Shown piece by piece: positions 1 to 8,892 of a stretch of DNA of 64,000 nt; position 1 is the first letter of the stretch; each line of letters opens with the position of its first letter. Source of the stretch: Limisphaerales bacterium (GTDB taxonomy: Bacteria > Verrucomicrobiota > Verrucomicrobiia > Limisphaerales > UBA1100). The translations under genes and the position numbers were made by a program. Under the pieces are notes generated by a model. It saw only the letters and a list, made by a program, of their open reading frames with translations. It had not been told where the DNA came from and made no database searches. The stretch covers positions 1 to 64,000 of the forward strand of contig JACNJL010000045.1 of NCBI GenBank assembly GCA_014382585.1. The letters are read 5' to 3'.

Positions 1-1
1 C

Positions 2-3000
2 CAAATCGATGTCGTCTCCAAAGCTTTCCTCGGCCTCACCGTTTCGTGCGCACGCTGTCACCATCATAAGTTCGATGCCATCAGCCAAAAAGATTACCAC
101 GCGTTTTACAGCATCATGACCAGCACGCGGCCGGCGACGATTAATGTCGATTCCCCCGCACGGCAGCAATTAAACGTTCCGGCAATGAAAAAAATGAAAA
201 CCGAGATTCGCGCCGCGCTGGCCGAGCAATGGTTGGCAGAGGCGGATCGGTTCGCCGGGCGTTTACTGAAGCCCGATGGCCCGATGAAAGACGCCCTCAG
301 CAAGGCCGGAGGGAACGCTAACCCGCTCCACGCCTGGCACCGCTTGCAGGCAACGGAGGGCGAAGAGTTTCGGGCCCAGTGGACGCAACTGGAGGTGGAC
401 ATGAAAGCTAGCTTCGAACGTTGGCAAGCGCAGCGCGCGCGACCGTATGCGCAGCATTGGGATTTCCACCGCGGCGCGGCAATGGCGTGGGTGCAGGCGG
501 GCAACGGGATGGGGCACGACCAACCCGCCGGTAGTCTTGCGGGACAGTTTCGCGTGCTGCCCAAGGGCGACCGCCTAATCGGCGACATTTTGCCCACGGG
601 TATTTACACGCATCTATTGTCGGATAAACACACTGGCTGGCTCGGCTCGCCGCGGTTTCGCATCGGGCCGAACGAAACGCTGTGGGTGCGCGTGCGCGGC
701 AGCGGCGGCGTGATGGCGCGGTACGTCGTCCAAAACTACACGCGCAACGGCACGGTGTATCCTGCCACGCGGCTCAATGACGGCAAGTGGCGTTGGCAAA
801 AATGGAGCCTGAAATATTGGGAAGGCGACGACGCGCATCTTGAAATTTCCACCGCCGGCGAACAAGCCGTGCTCACCGCGGGCAACGCCAATTCGTGGTT
901 CGGTGTCACCGGTGCGCTCGTGCAAAAGCCCGGCCAACCCGCGCCGGGCGATGAATCTGTGGAGACCATTTTGCCACTTTTCACCGGTAATGCGCCGGCT
1001 GATCGCGAGGCGTTGGCCGCCAAATATGCCGCCACGCTGCGCGATTGTATCGAGTCGTTTCGCCGCGACAAGATGAGTGATTTTAAGGCGAATTTTCTCA
1101 ATCATTTTGTGCACGCCAATTTGCTTTCCAACACCGCCGCTGCCGCGCCCGCCGCCGCTCAGCTCGCGGCCGCCTATCGCAAGCTCGAGGCCGCCGTGCC
1201 CGTGCCGCAGCGCGCGCCGGGCGTGGTGGAGGGCGACGCGCGGGATATGCCGCTCTTTGTGCGCGGCAGCCACAAGCAACCGGGCGAGGTTGTGCCGCGG
1301 AGATTCCTTGAGGCGTTTGACGCAAAGCCGTTTGACACCAAACAATCCGGCCGGCGCGAATTGGCCGAGGCGATGTTGCGGGCGGACAATCCGCTCGTCG
1401 CGCGCGTGATTGTGAATCGCGTGTGGCATCATCTTTTTGGGCGTGGACTCGTGGGCACACCAGATAATTTTGGCAAGCTCGGTGAACTGCCGACGCATCC
1501 GGAGTTGCTCGACTACCTCGCCACGCGCTTTGTGCGGGAAGGTTGGTCGCTGAAAAAACTCATCCGCGAACTCACCCTCACGCGAACTTTCCAGATTAGC
1601 GCCGTCAGCACCGCCGCCACGCGTGACGCTGATCCCGATAACCGTTTGCTCGCGCGCGCGCACTTGCGGCGGCTTGAAGCCGAGGCCATCCGCGATGCCA
1701 TGCTGCAAGCCAGCGGCGCGCTCGACCGCAATCCGCTCGGTGGATCGGACACGTTTAATACCAATCGCCGCGGTGTTTACGTGAGCGTCATTCGCAACAA
1801 CCTCGACCCATTTCTCACCGTGTTCGACATGCCCGTGCCCGCCACTGCCAAGGGCCGTCGCGATGAAACCAATGTGCCCGCGCAATCGCTCACGCTGATG
1901 AATGACCCCTTCGTTATCAGTCTCGCCGCCCGCCTCGCCCAGCGCGTGACCGGTGAAGAAAAATTTAAAACTGCCGAGGCGCAGATTCGTCGCTTGTTTC
2001 AACTGACCCTCAATCGCAAACCGTCCACGCAAGAAATCGCAAACGCAAAAGCTTTTCTTCAAAACGCCGGCGGTCGTCAGCTGGTGGCGAGGAAAAAAAT
2101 GAACGCCGTGCGCGAACGCCTCAATACCGCCAGCGCAAAGGTTGCCGCCATCCGCGAACCGGTGCGCAAACGGCTCCTCGCCGAACGCAAGCGTGAGCAT
2201 GAGAACCCAAACCCCGTCGGCCCCAAGCCCTTTGCCGCATGGGATTTTGGCAAAGGCACGGACGACCAAATTGGCAAATTGAACTTGAGCCTGCACAGTG
2301 GCGCTAAAGTGGAGAAAGGCGCGCTTGTCCTCGATGGTCGCGCCGCCTTCGCCCGCAGCGCGCCGCTCACTCAACCGCTCCGCGCCAAAACGCTTGAGGC
2401 GTGGGTGCAGTTGAACAACCTCAGCCAACGCGGCGGCGGCGTGATGACCGTGCAAACGCGCAACGGCGTGCTCTTCGACGCCATCGTCATTGGTGAGCAA
2501 CAATCCGGGCATTGGATGGCCGGCAGCAATAATTTCAAACGCACGCAGTCGTTCAATGGCCCTGCCGAAAAAGAATCTCAACCCGTTCAGGTGGCTATCG
2601 TTTACGAAACTGACGGGACCATCCTCGGCTATCGCAACGGCAAACCTTATGGCCGACCGTACAAAACGAGTGTACAACCCTTCGCCGCTGGTAACGCGGA
2701 AATCCTGTTCGGTCTGCGCCACGGCACCGCTGCGGGCAGCGGCCGGATGTTGTCCGGCAAAGTGCTGAAAGCGCGCCTATATGACCGCGCGCTGAATCCC
2801 GCCGAAGTGCTCGCCTCCGCCGGTGGCAATCCGAATTATATTTCAGAAAAAGAAATACTCGCCGAGATGAGCGCTGCGCAACGGAAGCAGCTTGAAGGAT
2901 TGAAAATCTCACTGCAAAAGCTAAACACCGAAATGAGGGTGCTGGAAAAAACCGGGGCCGATGCGCCCGACCCGTGGCGTGATTTGGCGCAGGCGATGTT

Positions 3001-3031
3001 CAACCTTAAAGAATTTATTTACGTGCAATGA
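2..3031 (+). CDS. DUF1549/DUF1553 (PSD1) heme protein with inserted LamG module, 5' end cut by window
   Basis: The open frame enters from the left edge, so the signal peptide and N-terminus lie outside; 1009 residues are visible. Visible residues 16-20 form a CARCH c-type heme motif followed by HHKFD, the hallmark of the DUF1549 core. A DUF1553 domain follows ([32 protein letters not shown], then [12 protein letters not shown] and [14 protein letters not shown]). A LamG/concanavalin-like module (about 741-941) flanked by charged helices sits inside the C-terminal part, before the family tail [11 protein letters not shown]. The family is exported and of unproven function; a redox or glycan-processing role is inferred. 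It overlaps the next DUF1501 gene by 4 bases (ATGA), so the two are probably co-translated. Confidence 0.9.
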   Translation, partial: QIDVVSKAFLGLTVSCARCHHHKFDAISQKDYHAFYSIMTSTRPATINVDSPARQQLNVPAMKKMKTEIRAALAEQWLAEADRFAGRLLKPDGPMKDALSKAGGNANPLHAWHRLQATEGEEFRAQWTQLEVDMKASFERWQAQRARPYAQHWDFHRGAAMAWVQAGNGMGHDQPAGSLAGQFRVLPKGDRLIGDILPTGIYTHLLSDKHTGWLGSPRFRIGPNETLWVRVRGSGGVMARYVVQNYTRNGTVYPATRLNDGKWRWQKWSLKYWEGDDAHLEISTAGEQAVLTAGNANSWFGVTGALVQKPGQPAPGDESVETILPLFTGNAPADREALAAKYAATLRDCIESFRRDKMSDFKANFLNHFVHANLLSNTAAAAPAAAQLAAAYRKLEAAVPVPQRAPGVVEGDARDMPLFVRGSHKQPGEVVPRRFLEAFDAKPFDTKQSGRRELAEAMLRADNPLVARVIVNRVWHHLFGRGLVGTPDNFGKLGELPTHPELLDYLATRFVREGWSLKKLIRELTLTRTFQISAVSTAATRDADPDNRLLARAHLRRLEAEAIRDAMLQASGALDRNPLGGSDTFNTNRRGVYVSVIRNNLDPFLTVFDMPVPATAKGRRDETNVPAQSLTLMNDPFVISLAARLAQRVTGEEKFKTAEAQIRRLFQLTLNRKPSTQEIANAKAFLQNAGGRQLVARKKMNAVRERLNTASAKVAAIREPVRKRLLAERKREHENPNPVGPKPFAAWDFGKGTDDQIGKLNLSLHSGAKVEKGALVLDGRAAFARSAPLTQPLRAKTLEAWVQLNNLSQRGGGVMTVQTRNGVLFDAIVIGEQQSGHWMAGSNNFKRTQSFNGPAEKESQPVQVAIVYETDGTILGYRNGKPYGRPYKTSVQPFAAGNAEILFGLRHGTAAGSGRMLSGKVLKARLYDRALNPAEVLASAGGNPNYISEKEILAEMSAAQRKQLEGLKISLQKLNTEMRVLEKTGADAPDPWRDLAQAMFNLKEFIYVQ

Positions 3032-4443
3032 ATCAAAAATCAATATCACTGACCCGTCGCCAAATGCTCGCGCAGTGTTCCACAGGGTTTGGGCTGATGG
3101 CGTTGCAGGGATTGATGGGGGGGGCGGCGTTTGGCGCAAAGCGGAAGCCGCACTTCACGCCGCGGGCGAAGCATGTGATTCTTTGTTATATGTCGGGCGG
3201 GGCTTCGCAGGTGGATACGTTTGACCCGAAACCGAAGCTCAAGGAACTGCACGGCAAGCCGATGCCGGTGAAAATTTTGCGGACACAATTTAATAATAAC
3301 GGCAACGTGATGGCTTCGCCGTTTGCGTTTAAAAAATATGGTCAGAGCGGTTTGCCGGTGAGCAGTTTGTTTCCGCACGTGGCGGAGAGCGCGGATGAGT
3401 TGGCAGTGATTCGGTCGCTGACGAGCAAGGTGAACGAGCATGCGCAGGGGAATTATGCCTTTCACACCGGCGTGCCGTTCATGGGGCATCCTTCGGCGGG
3501 CGCGTGGATGACTTACGGGCTGGGTACGGAGAATCAAAACCTGCCGGGCTTCGTGGTGTTGCAAGCGGGCGGGGCGACGGTGCCGCACGGCGGGGTGGGG
3601 TTGTTCAGCAATGGCTATTTGCCGGCAGAAAATCAGGGTAGTATTATCGTGGGCGACAAGGCGCCGGCGGTGCGCAACATCCAACCGCGCGAGGCGGACG
3701 CAGCGCAGCGGTCGCGACTGGAGTTTGTGAAGGGGCAGGACACGGATTTTATTAAAAAGATTGGCGGCAATAATGACGTGGAAGCAGCGGTGCGAAATTA
3801 TGAAACCGCTTATCGCATGCAGACAGCAGTGCCGGAGTTGTGCGACTTGCGCGGCGAGACGGCGGCCACCAAAAAAATGTACGGCATGGATTCGCCCAAC
3901 GGCGTCACGGCGGCGTACGGGCACCAAGCTCTGCTCGCGCGACGGCTGGTGGAACGCGGTGTGCGGTTTGTGGAGCTGAGTTGTCTGCCCGAAAAAATGG
4001 GCGGCGGCCAAGCCCCCAATCCGTGGGACCAACACGGCAACCTCAAAGGCGGGCACGAAAACATGGCGCGCCAAGTCGATCAACCCATCGGCGGGTTGCT
4101 CAAGGACCTCAAGGGGCGCGGGTTGCTGAAGGACACGCTTGTCATTTGGGCCGGCGAATTCGGCCGCACGCCCTTCTCGCAAGGCAGCAACGGGCGCGAT
4201 CACAATCCATACGGCTACAGCGTATGGCTCGCCGGCGGCGGCGCGAAAGGTGGAACGGTGTACGGCGCCACCGACGAGCTCGGCTACCACGCCACCGAAA
4301 ACAAATGCGACGTCTACGACCTCTGGGCCACAGTGCTGCACTTGTTGGGCGTGGATCACGAGGAACTCACCTACCGCCACGGCGGCCGTGATTTACGGTT
4401 GACCGATGTGCACGGGAAAGTGATTCGGGACGTGATCAACTGA
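3028..4443 (+). CDS. DUF1501 family protein, Tat-exported
   Basis: This 471-residue protein has a twin-arginine leader (TRRQMLA at about 9-15, then a hydrophobic stretch) and the DUF1501 sulfatase-like alpha/beta fold: [20 protein letters not shown] near the start, [19 protein letters not shown] mid-protein, and [12 protein letters not shown] with GRDHNPYG in the C-terminal metal-site region. DUF1501 proteins usually accompany a DUF1549/1553 partner, as here. The ATG lies in the ATGA overlap with the upstream stop. Biochemical function is unknown; an export-dependent hydrolase or a partner of the heme protein is inference from fold and context. Confidence 0.92.
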   Translation: MNQKSISLTRRQMLAQCSTGFGLMALQGLMGGAAFGAKRKPHFTPRAKHVILCYMSGGASQVDTFDPKPKLKELHGKPMPVKILRTQFNNNGNVMASPFAFKKYGQSGLPVSSLFPHVAESADELAVIRSLTSKVNEHAQGNYAFHTGVPFMGHPSAGAWMTYGLGTENQNLPGFVVLQAGGATVPHGGVGLFSNGYLPAENQGSIIVGDKAPAVRNIQPREADAAQRSRLEFVKGQDTDFIKKIGGNNDVEAAVRNYETAYRMQTAVPELCDLRGETAATKKMYGMDSPNGVTAAYGHQALLARRLVERGVRFVELSCLPEKMGGGQAPNPWDQHGNLKGGHENMARQVDQPIGGLLKDLKGRGLLKDTLVIWAGEFGRTPFSQGSNGRDHNPYGYSVWLAGGGAKGGTVYGATDELGYHATENKCDVYDLWATVLHLLGVDHEELTYRHGGRDLRLTDVHGKVIRDVIN

Positions 4444-4518
4444 TGAGCGGAATTGAGCGTGAATGGATGAATCAATCGTTGCTTTTTTCGGTCAAAAATC
4501 AAACTCGGACAAAAGCTA

Positions 4519-5880
4519 ATGAGTATTACTAGGAGAACATTTTTGAAGGCGGGCGGGGCGACGATGGCACTGCCGGTTTTGCACTCGGCGCCGGGGGCGA
4601 TGGCGGCGGCGAAGAAGCCGGGCAAGCCAGACAAAAAGTTGGTGATAATGTACATCCCCAACGGCATCGTGCGGCGGTGTTTTTTCCCAGAGGAGGAGGA
4701 AGGGGTGTTGCCGAATTTTGTGGGCGGTTTTAACGCGGACAAAACGAAGGACCGGCGCAAACAGAACAAACCGGGGATTTATCCGCTGGAGCTGACGGAG
4801 ACGATGCAGCCGTTGAAGGGATACACGAAAGACGTGACGCTGATTACCGGCCTGGACCGCACTTTTAAAAACGGGCAGGACGTGCACGCGCAGGGAGCCT
4901 CGTGCTATCTCACAAGCCTCTCGCCGGTGCAGGCGGCCGCGCAGGGGATTCGGCATCCGAACGGGCGCAGCCTCGACCAAGTAATCGGTGACAAGGTGGG
5001 CCACAAGACGGCGCTCAACACGCTGGAAATTAGTTGCAACGGATTCACCGCCGGCAAGGAGTCGATAGAATTTGACAACATTTCGTGGTATGGGCCGGAT
5101 AAAATTGCGCCGTCCATCCGCGATCCGCGCAAGCTCTACGATCGGTTGTTTGGGAAAAATGATTTGCGTGCGCACGTGAACGATGTGACCGGCCTGGTGC
5201 TTGCGGATGCCAAGTCGCTTTCCAAAAAATTGGCCAGCGAGGATCGTGCGGCGTTGGATGAATTCATGACGATGGTCCGCAACATCGAGGTGCGTATGGC
5301 CAAGCTCGAGAAATTGTTGGCGGGTGCCGATGTGCGCGTGCCAAAAAATGAAGTGCTGCCGCGCGGCAAATACATCCAGTTGCAGGCGGATCTAATGTTG
5401 CTGGCGTTCCAGATGGGCATCACGAATATCGCCACGTTCATGATCGGCCCCGAGCGTTGGGAGGCCACGCTGCGGTACGAGGGCGTGTTTGATAATCCGG
5501 TGAATCATCACACGATGACGCACAATCAAAAGGGCAAAGGCTACCTGTCGGTGGCGAAGATCGACCGCTTCCACATGCAGCAATACGCCTACGTGCTCAA
5601 GCGGATGACGGAAATCAAAGAGTCCGACGGCAGCACGATGCTGGACAATTCGCTGGTCACTTACGGCGCGGCGCTGGGTGATGGTTCGACGCATCAGTAT
5701 TATGATTTGCCGATGATCGTCGCCGGCCGCGGGCAGGGCCAAGTGAAGCAGGGCCGGTTCATCCAAGCCAAGAGTGGCACGCTTAATTCAAACCTGTGGC
5801 TGACGCTGGCGAAATTGATGGGTGTGGAAATGGATTCATTTGCCGACAGCACGGGTGTTATTTCTGATTTGTGGACTTGA
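4519..5880 (+). CDS. DUF1552 family protein, Tat-exported
   Basis: This 453-residue protein begins with a clear Tat leader (ITRRTFLKAGG, then an Ala/Gly-rich hydrophobic stretch ending near APGAMAAA). The body matches DUF1552, a family distantly like DUF1501: KLVIMYIPNGIVRR near residue 40, a TGLDRTFKNGQDVHAQG segment and a late LVTYGAALGDGSTHQYYDLP. DUF1552 genes usually travel with DUF1592/DUF1588 cytochrome-like genes, and that partner starts 6 bases downstream. A 75-base gap separates it from the DUF1501 gene; I see no convincing promoter there. Function is not established; exported hydrolase-like activity is inference. Confidence 0.9.
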   Translation: MSITRRTFLKAGGATMALPVLHSAPGAMAAAKKPGKPDKKLVIMYIPNGIVRRCFFPEEEEGVLPNFVGGFNADKTKDRRKQNKPGIYPLELTETMQPLKGYTKDVTLITGLDRTFKNGQDVHAQGASCYLTSLSPVQAAAQGIRHPNGRSLDQVIGDKVGHKTALNTLEISCNGFTAGKESIEFDNISWYGPDKIAPSIRDPRKLYDRLFGKNDLRAHVNDVTGLVLADAKSLSKKLASEDRAALDEFMTMVRNIEVRMAKLEKLLAGADVRVPKNEVLPRGKYIQLQADLMLLAFQMGITNIATFMIGPERWEATLRYEGVFDNPVNHHTMTHNQKGKGYLSVAKIDRFHMQQYAYVLKRMTEIKESDGSTMLDNSLVTYGAALGDGSTHQYYDLPMIVAGRGQGQVKQGRFIQAKSGTLNSNLWLTLAKLMGVEMDSFADSTGVISDLWT

Positions 5881-5886
5881 TCGCAA

Positions 5887-8826
5887 ATGTTTGTTCGACG
5901 ATTCATTTTTCAAAGTTGCCTTCTTCTTGCGTTATTGGGCATCGCTTCGGCTCAGGCGGCGGAAGAGTTTGAGCAGTTTCTTAAACCGCTCTTTGCCAAG
6001 AGTTGCGTGAAATGTCACGGCGGCGAAAAGGTGAAGGGCAAAATTAATCTCAAGCAAATCACCACCGCCCAGCAGTTCCTCGCCAAGCCGGAGCTGATCC
6101 AGGAACTCATCGAGGTCATCGACGCCGCCGACATGCCGCCCGAGGACGAGCCGCAACTCACCCAAGCGCAGCGCACAAAAATGCTGGCCACCCTGAAGGC
6201 TCAACTGCGCGCGGCGACCGTTGGCATCAAGGCGAGGCCCGTCCGCATCCGGCGCCTCAACCGTTTCCAATACAACAACGCCGTGCGCGATTTGTTCCAG
6301 CTCAACCGCGACGTGTTCGCGCTGCCGGAAAAACTGATGACGCGCGAATCGATTTACCTCAACGCGCCCAAGATGCCCGACCGCGTCAACGTCCGCTCGC
6401 TGGCACTGAACCCTGCGCCCGGCATGCGCGCGGTGCGGGCGTTCCCGAAAGATTTGCGCGCCGCCCACGGGTTCGATAATCAGGCCAACCAACTCACCCT
6501 CTCGCCGCTGCTGCTCGATGCCTTCCTGAGCTTGAGCGTGTCCGTTGTCGAGAGCCCTGATTTCAACGAGCAAACTGTCGGCATTTGGAAAACATTTTTC
6601 CAGCCGCCCGCTGAGGGCGCTGACCTTCCCGCCGAAACACGTAAACGAATCGCGGTCTTTTTAGCGCTCGCCTTCCGCGGCCCCGTCGAGTCGACCACTA
6701 TCGACCGCTACACCGCCTACGCGCTCGGCAAAATAAAGCAGGAAATCCCGTTCACCGCCGCCATGAAAAAAGTCGCCTCCGCCGCGTTGTCCTCGCCGCT
6801 TTTTCTCTATCGCTATCAACTTGCTGACGCGAAGAATTCGCAGCACGCCCTTGCCTCCAACCTCTCATTTTTCCTTTGGGTCAGCGGGCCGGATGCCGAG
6901 CTGCTGCGTCTGGCCGAGGCGGGCAAACTGTCCGAGCCCGCCGTGTTGGAGAAAACCATCGACCGCATGTTGGCCGACCCAAAAATTGAGCGCTTTCTGG
7001 ACACCTTCCCCGCGCAATGGATGCAGCTCGAAAATGTATTGGCCGCCACTCCCGACCCCAGGAAACACCGGTTGTTCGCGCTGGACAAAAACAACCCGGC
7101 CAGTCTGCAAATGTTGATGGAGCCGCTGCTATTATTTGACGCGGTATTCGTCGAGGATCGACCCATCGCGGACCTCATCACACCTAAGTTTGGTTACCAA
7201 AGTGATTTTCTGAAAACATGGTACACCACCGACTTGGAACCGCCGACGGTGGATGTCCGCGAGATTGTGGAGATGAACCGGCGCAACGCGGAACGACGGA
7301 ACGGCCTGGAGAAACTCATCAAAAACACCAAGACCGATCTGGAAGCGATGCTCAAGCCCGTGCGGGCCAAGTTGCTGGCAGAACGCAAAAAAAATACCGG
7401 CGGGAAAAAACCAGTGGACTTGAAGCCCTACGCCGCCTGGGAATTTAATGGCGACCTGAAAAGCTCAGTCAATTCACTCGAGCTCAAGGCGCACGGAAAA
7501 ATTCAATTCAAGGACGGCATGGTCGTGCTCAATCGCGCCTATCTGTTGAGCAATCATTTGCCAATTGATTTACGCGCGAAGAGCCTCGAGATTTGGTGTA
7601 AGGTGGGCAATGTGAACCAACGCGGCGGCGGCGTGATGGGCATCCAAGGTCCGGGCGATTTCTTCGATACCATTGTGCTCGGCGAACGCAAGCCGCGCCA
7701 TTGGATTTCCGGCAGCAACGGATTCAGCCGCACGCTCGACTTTCCCAACTCAACCCCGGAGAACGCGGCCAACGAATTGCTGCACCTCGTCATGGTTTAT
7801 CAGCCCGACGGCACCACTCGGATGTATCGAAACGGCAAACCCTACGGCCAACCCTTCCGACGCAGCTCGGCGACGTTTCCCAAGAATCGCAGTTCGGTTA
7901 TTTTCGGCCTGCGCCATCTGCCGCCGGGCGGAAACAAATACCTCAACGTAAGCATCGACAAAGCCCGCCTGTATAACCGCGTACTCACCGCCGCCGAGGT
8001 CGCCGCTTCCAGCACTGGCACCCATCTTTACATCTCCGAGGCTGATGCGTTGCAGGCCATGCTGCCCGCACAGAAAAAGAAACACATGGCTCTGAACGAT
8101 ACGCTCAAACAGGCGGAGGCTGAATTGAAGAACATTCCCCAGCCTCGGGACACCGGAAAAATTCAGCAGGCCGCCCGCCAGAAATTTGACAACGAAATAC
8201 GCAATAAGCTGCGCGGCAAAACCTTCGAACGTCTGCCGGTGGTTAACCCCCGCTACGGCGGAGTCATCACCAGCGCCGCCATGCTCAGCATGACCGCCGG
8301 GCCCAAGCGCACCCATCCCATCGGGCGCGGCGCCTGGATCATCGAGGTGATTTTTAATGACCCACCACCGCCGCCACCCAACGACGTGCCGCCGCTCAAC
8401 GAGGATGCGTTGGACAAAAACCTGACCATCCGCGAAAAGTTTGCGCAGCACCGAGCCAACCCCAACTGCGCCGGCTGCCATTCCCGCCTCGACCCGCTCG
8501 GCTTCGCGCTGGAGAATTTCGACATCACCGGCCGCTGGCGTGATAAGTATCCCAACGGCCGCACCGTCGATGCCACCGGAACCTTGCTGCGAAAATACAA
8601 ATTCAACGACATCGTTGATTTCAAAAAATCGCTAGTTCAAGAAGATCGACGTTTTGCCAAAGCCTTCACCGCACATTTGCTAAGATTCGCGCTTGCCCGC
8701 GAACTCACCCCTGTTGACACACTGGCGATCGATCGCATCGTCAACCAAACCGAGAACGAAGGCTTTAAACTCAAATCACTAATTAGGAAAGTGGTTCAAG
8801 CCGAGAGTTTCCTCAAATCAAATTAG
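5887..8826 (+). CDS. DUF1587/1592/1588/1585 cytochrome-type protein with inserted LamG module
   Basis: 979 residues with a Sec signal peptide (hydrophobic to about residue 24). An N-terminal planctomycete-type cytochrome motif C40-x2-C43-H44 is followed by DUF1587 (RRLNRFQYNNAVRDLF), DUF1595-like and DUF1592 (NLSFFLWVSGPDAELL) segments. A LamG-like domain (about 513-715) lies between two charged helical stretches. DUF1588 (RYGGVITSAAMLSM; second motif C861-x2-C864-H865 in CAGCHSRLDPLGFALENF) and DUF1585 (AFTAHLLRFALARELTP) complete it. Two CxxCH motifs suggest two c-type hemes, hence periplasmic or surface redox chemistry. The LamG block resembles the one in the first gene of this operon but sits in a different family, which points to module shuffling. 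Confidence 0.92.
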   Translation: MFVRRFIFQSCLLLALLGIASAQAAEEFEQFLKPLFAKSCVKCHGGEKVKGKINLKQITTAQQFLAKPELIQELIEVIDAADMPPEDEPQLTQAQRTKMLATLKAQLRAATVGIKARPVRIRRLNRFQYNNAVRDLFQLNRDVFALPEKLMTRESIYLNAPKMPDRVNVRSLALNPAPGMRAVRAFPKDLRAAHGFDNQANQLTLSPLLLDAFLSLSVSVVESPDFNEQTVGIWKTFFQPPAEGADLPAETRKRIAVFLALAFRGPVESTTIDRYTAYALGKIKQEIPFTAAMKKVASAALSSPLFLYRYQLADAKNSQHALASNLSFFLWVSGPDAELLRLAEAGKLSEPAVLEKTIDRMLADPKIERFLDTFPAQWMQLENVLAATPDPRKHRLFALDKNNPASLQMLMEPLLLFDAVFVEDRPIADLITPKFGYQSDFLKTWYTTDLEPPTVDVREIVEMNRRNAERRNGLEKLIKNTKTDLEAMLKPVRAKLLAERKKNTGGKKPVDLKPYAAWEFNGDLKSSVNSLELKAHGKIQFKDGMVVLNRAYLLSNHLPIDLRAKSLEIWCKVGNVNQRGGGVMGIQGPGDFFDTIVLGERKPRHWISGSNGFSRTLDFPNSTPENAANELLHLVMVYQPDGTTRMYRNGKPYGQPFRRSSATFPKNRSSVIFGLRHLPPGGNKYLNVSIDKARLYNRVLTAAEVAASSTGTHLYISEADALQAMLPAQKKKHMALNDTLKQAEAELKNIPQPRDTGKIQQAARQKFDNEIRNKLRGKTFERLPVVNPRYGGVITSAAMLSMTAGPKRTHPIGRGAWIIEVIFNDPPPPPPNDVPPLNEDALDKNLTIREKFAQHRANPNCAGCHSRLDPLGFALENFDITGRWRDKYPNGRTVDATGTLLRKYKFNDIVDFKKSLVQEDRRFAKAFTAHLLRFALARELTPVDTLAIDRIVNQTENEGFKLKSLIRKVVQAESFLKSN

Positions 8827-8892
8827 TCGCCCCGCCGGAGGTGTTTTTCCATTGGCTTTGGAGGGTTGGGGTGTGTACTTTCGGGGCCAATT

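Noticed and set aside
614-2722. 702-codon open frame antisense to the first DUF1549/1553 gene
   Set aside because: Its translation has no family features and it lies wholly opposite a gene with clear domains; long antisense frames are expected in GC-rich DNA.
3046-4380. 444-codon open frame antisense to the DUF1501 gene
   Set aside because: Arg/His-rich translation with no domains, shadow of a well-supported gene.
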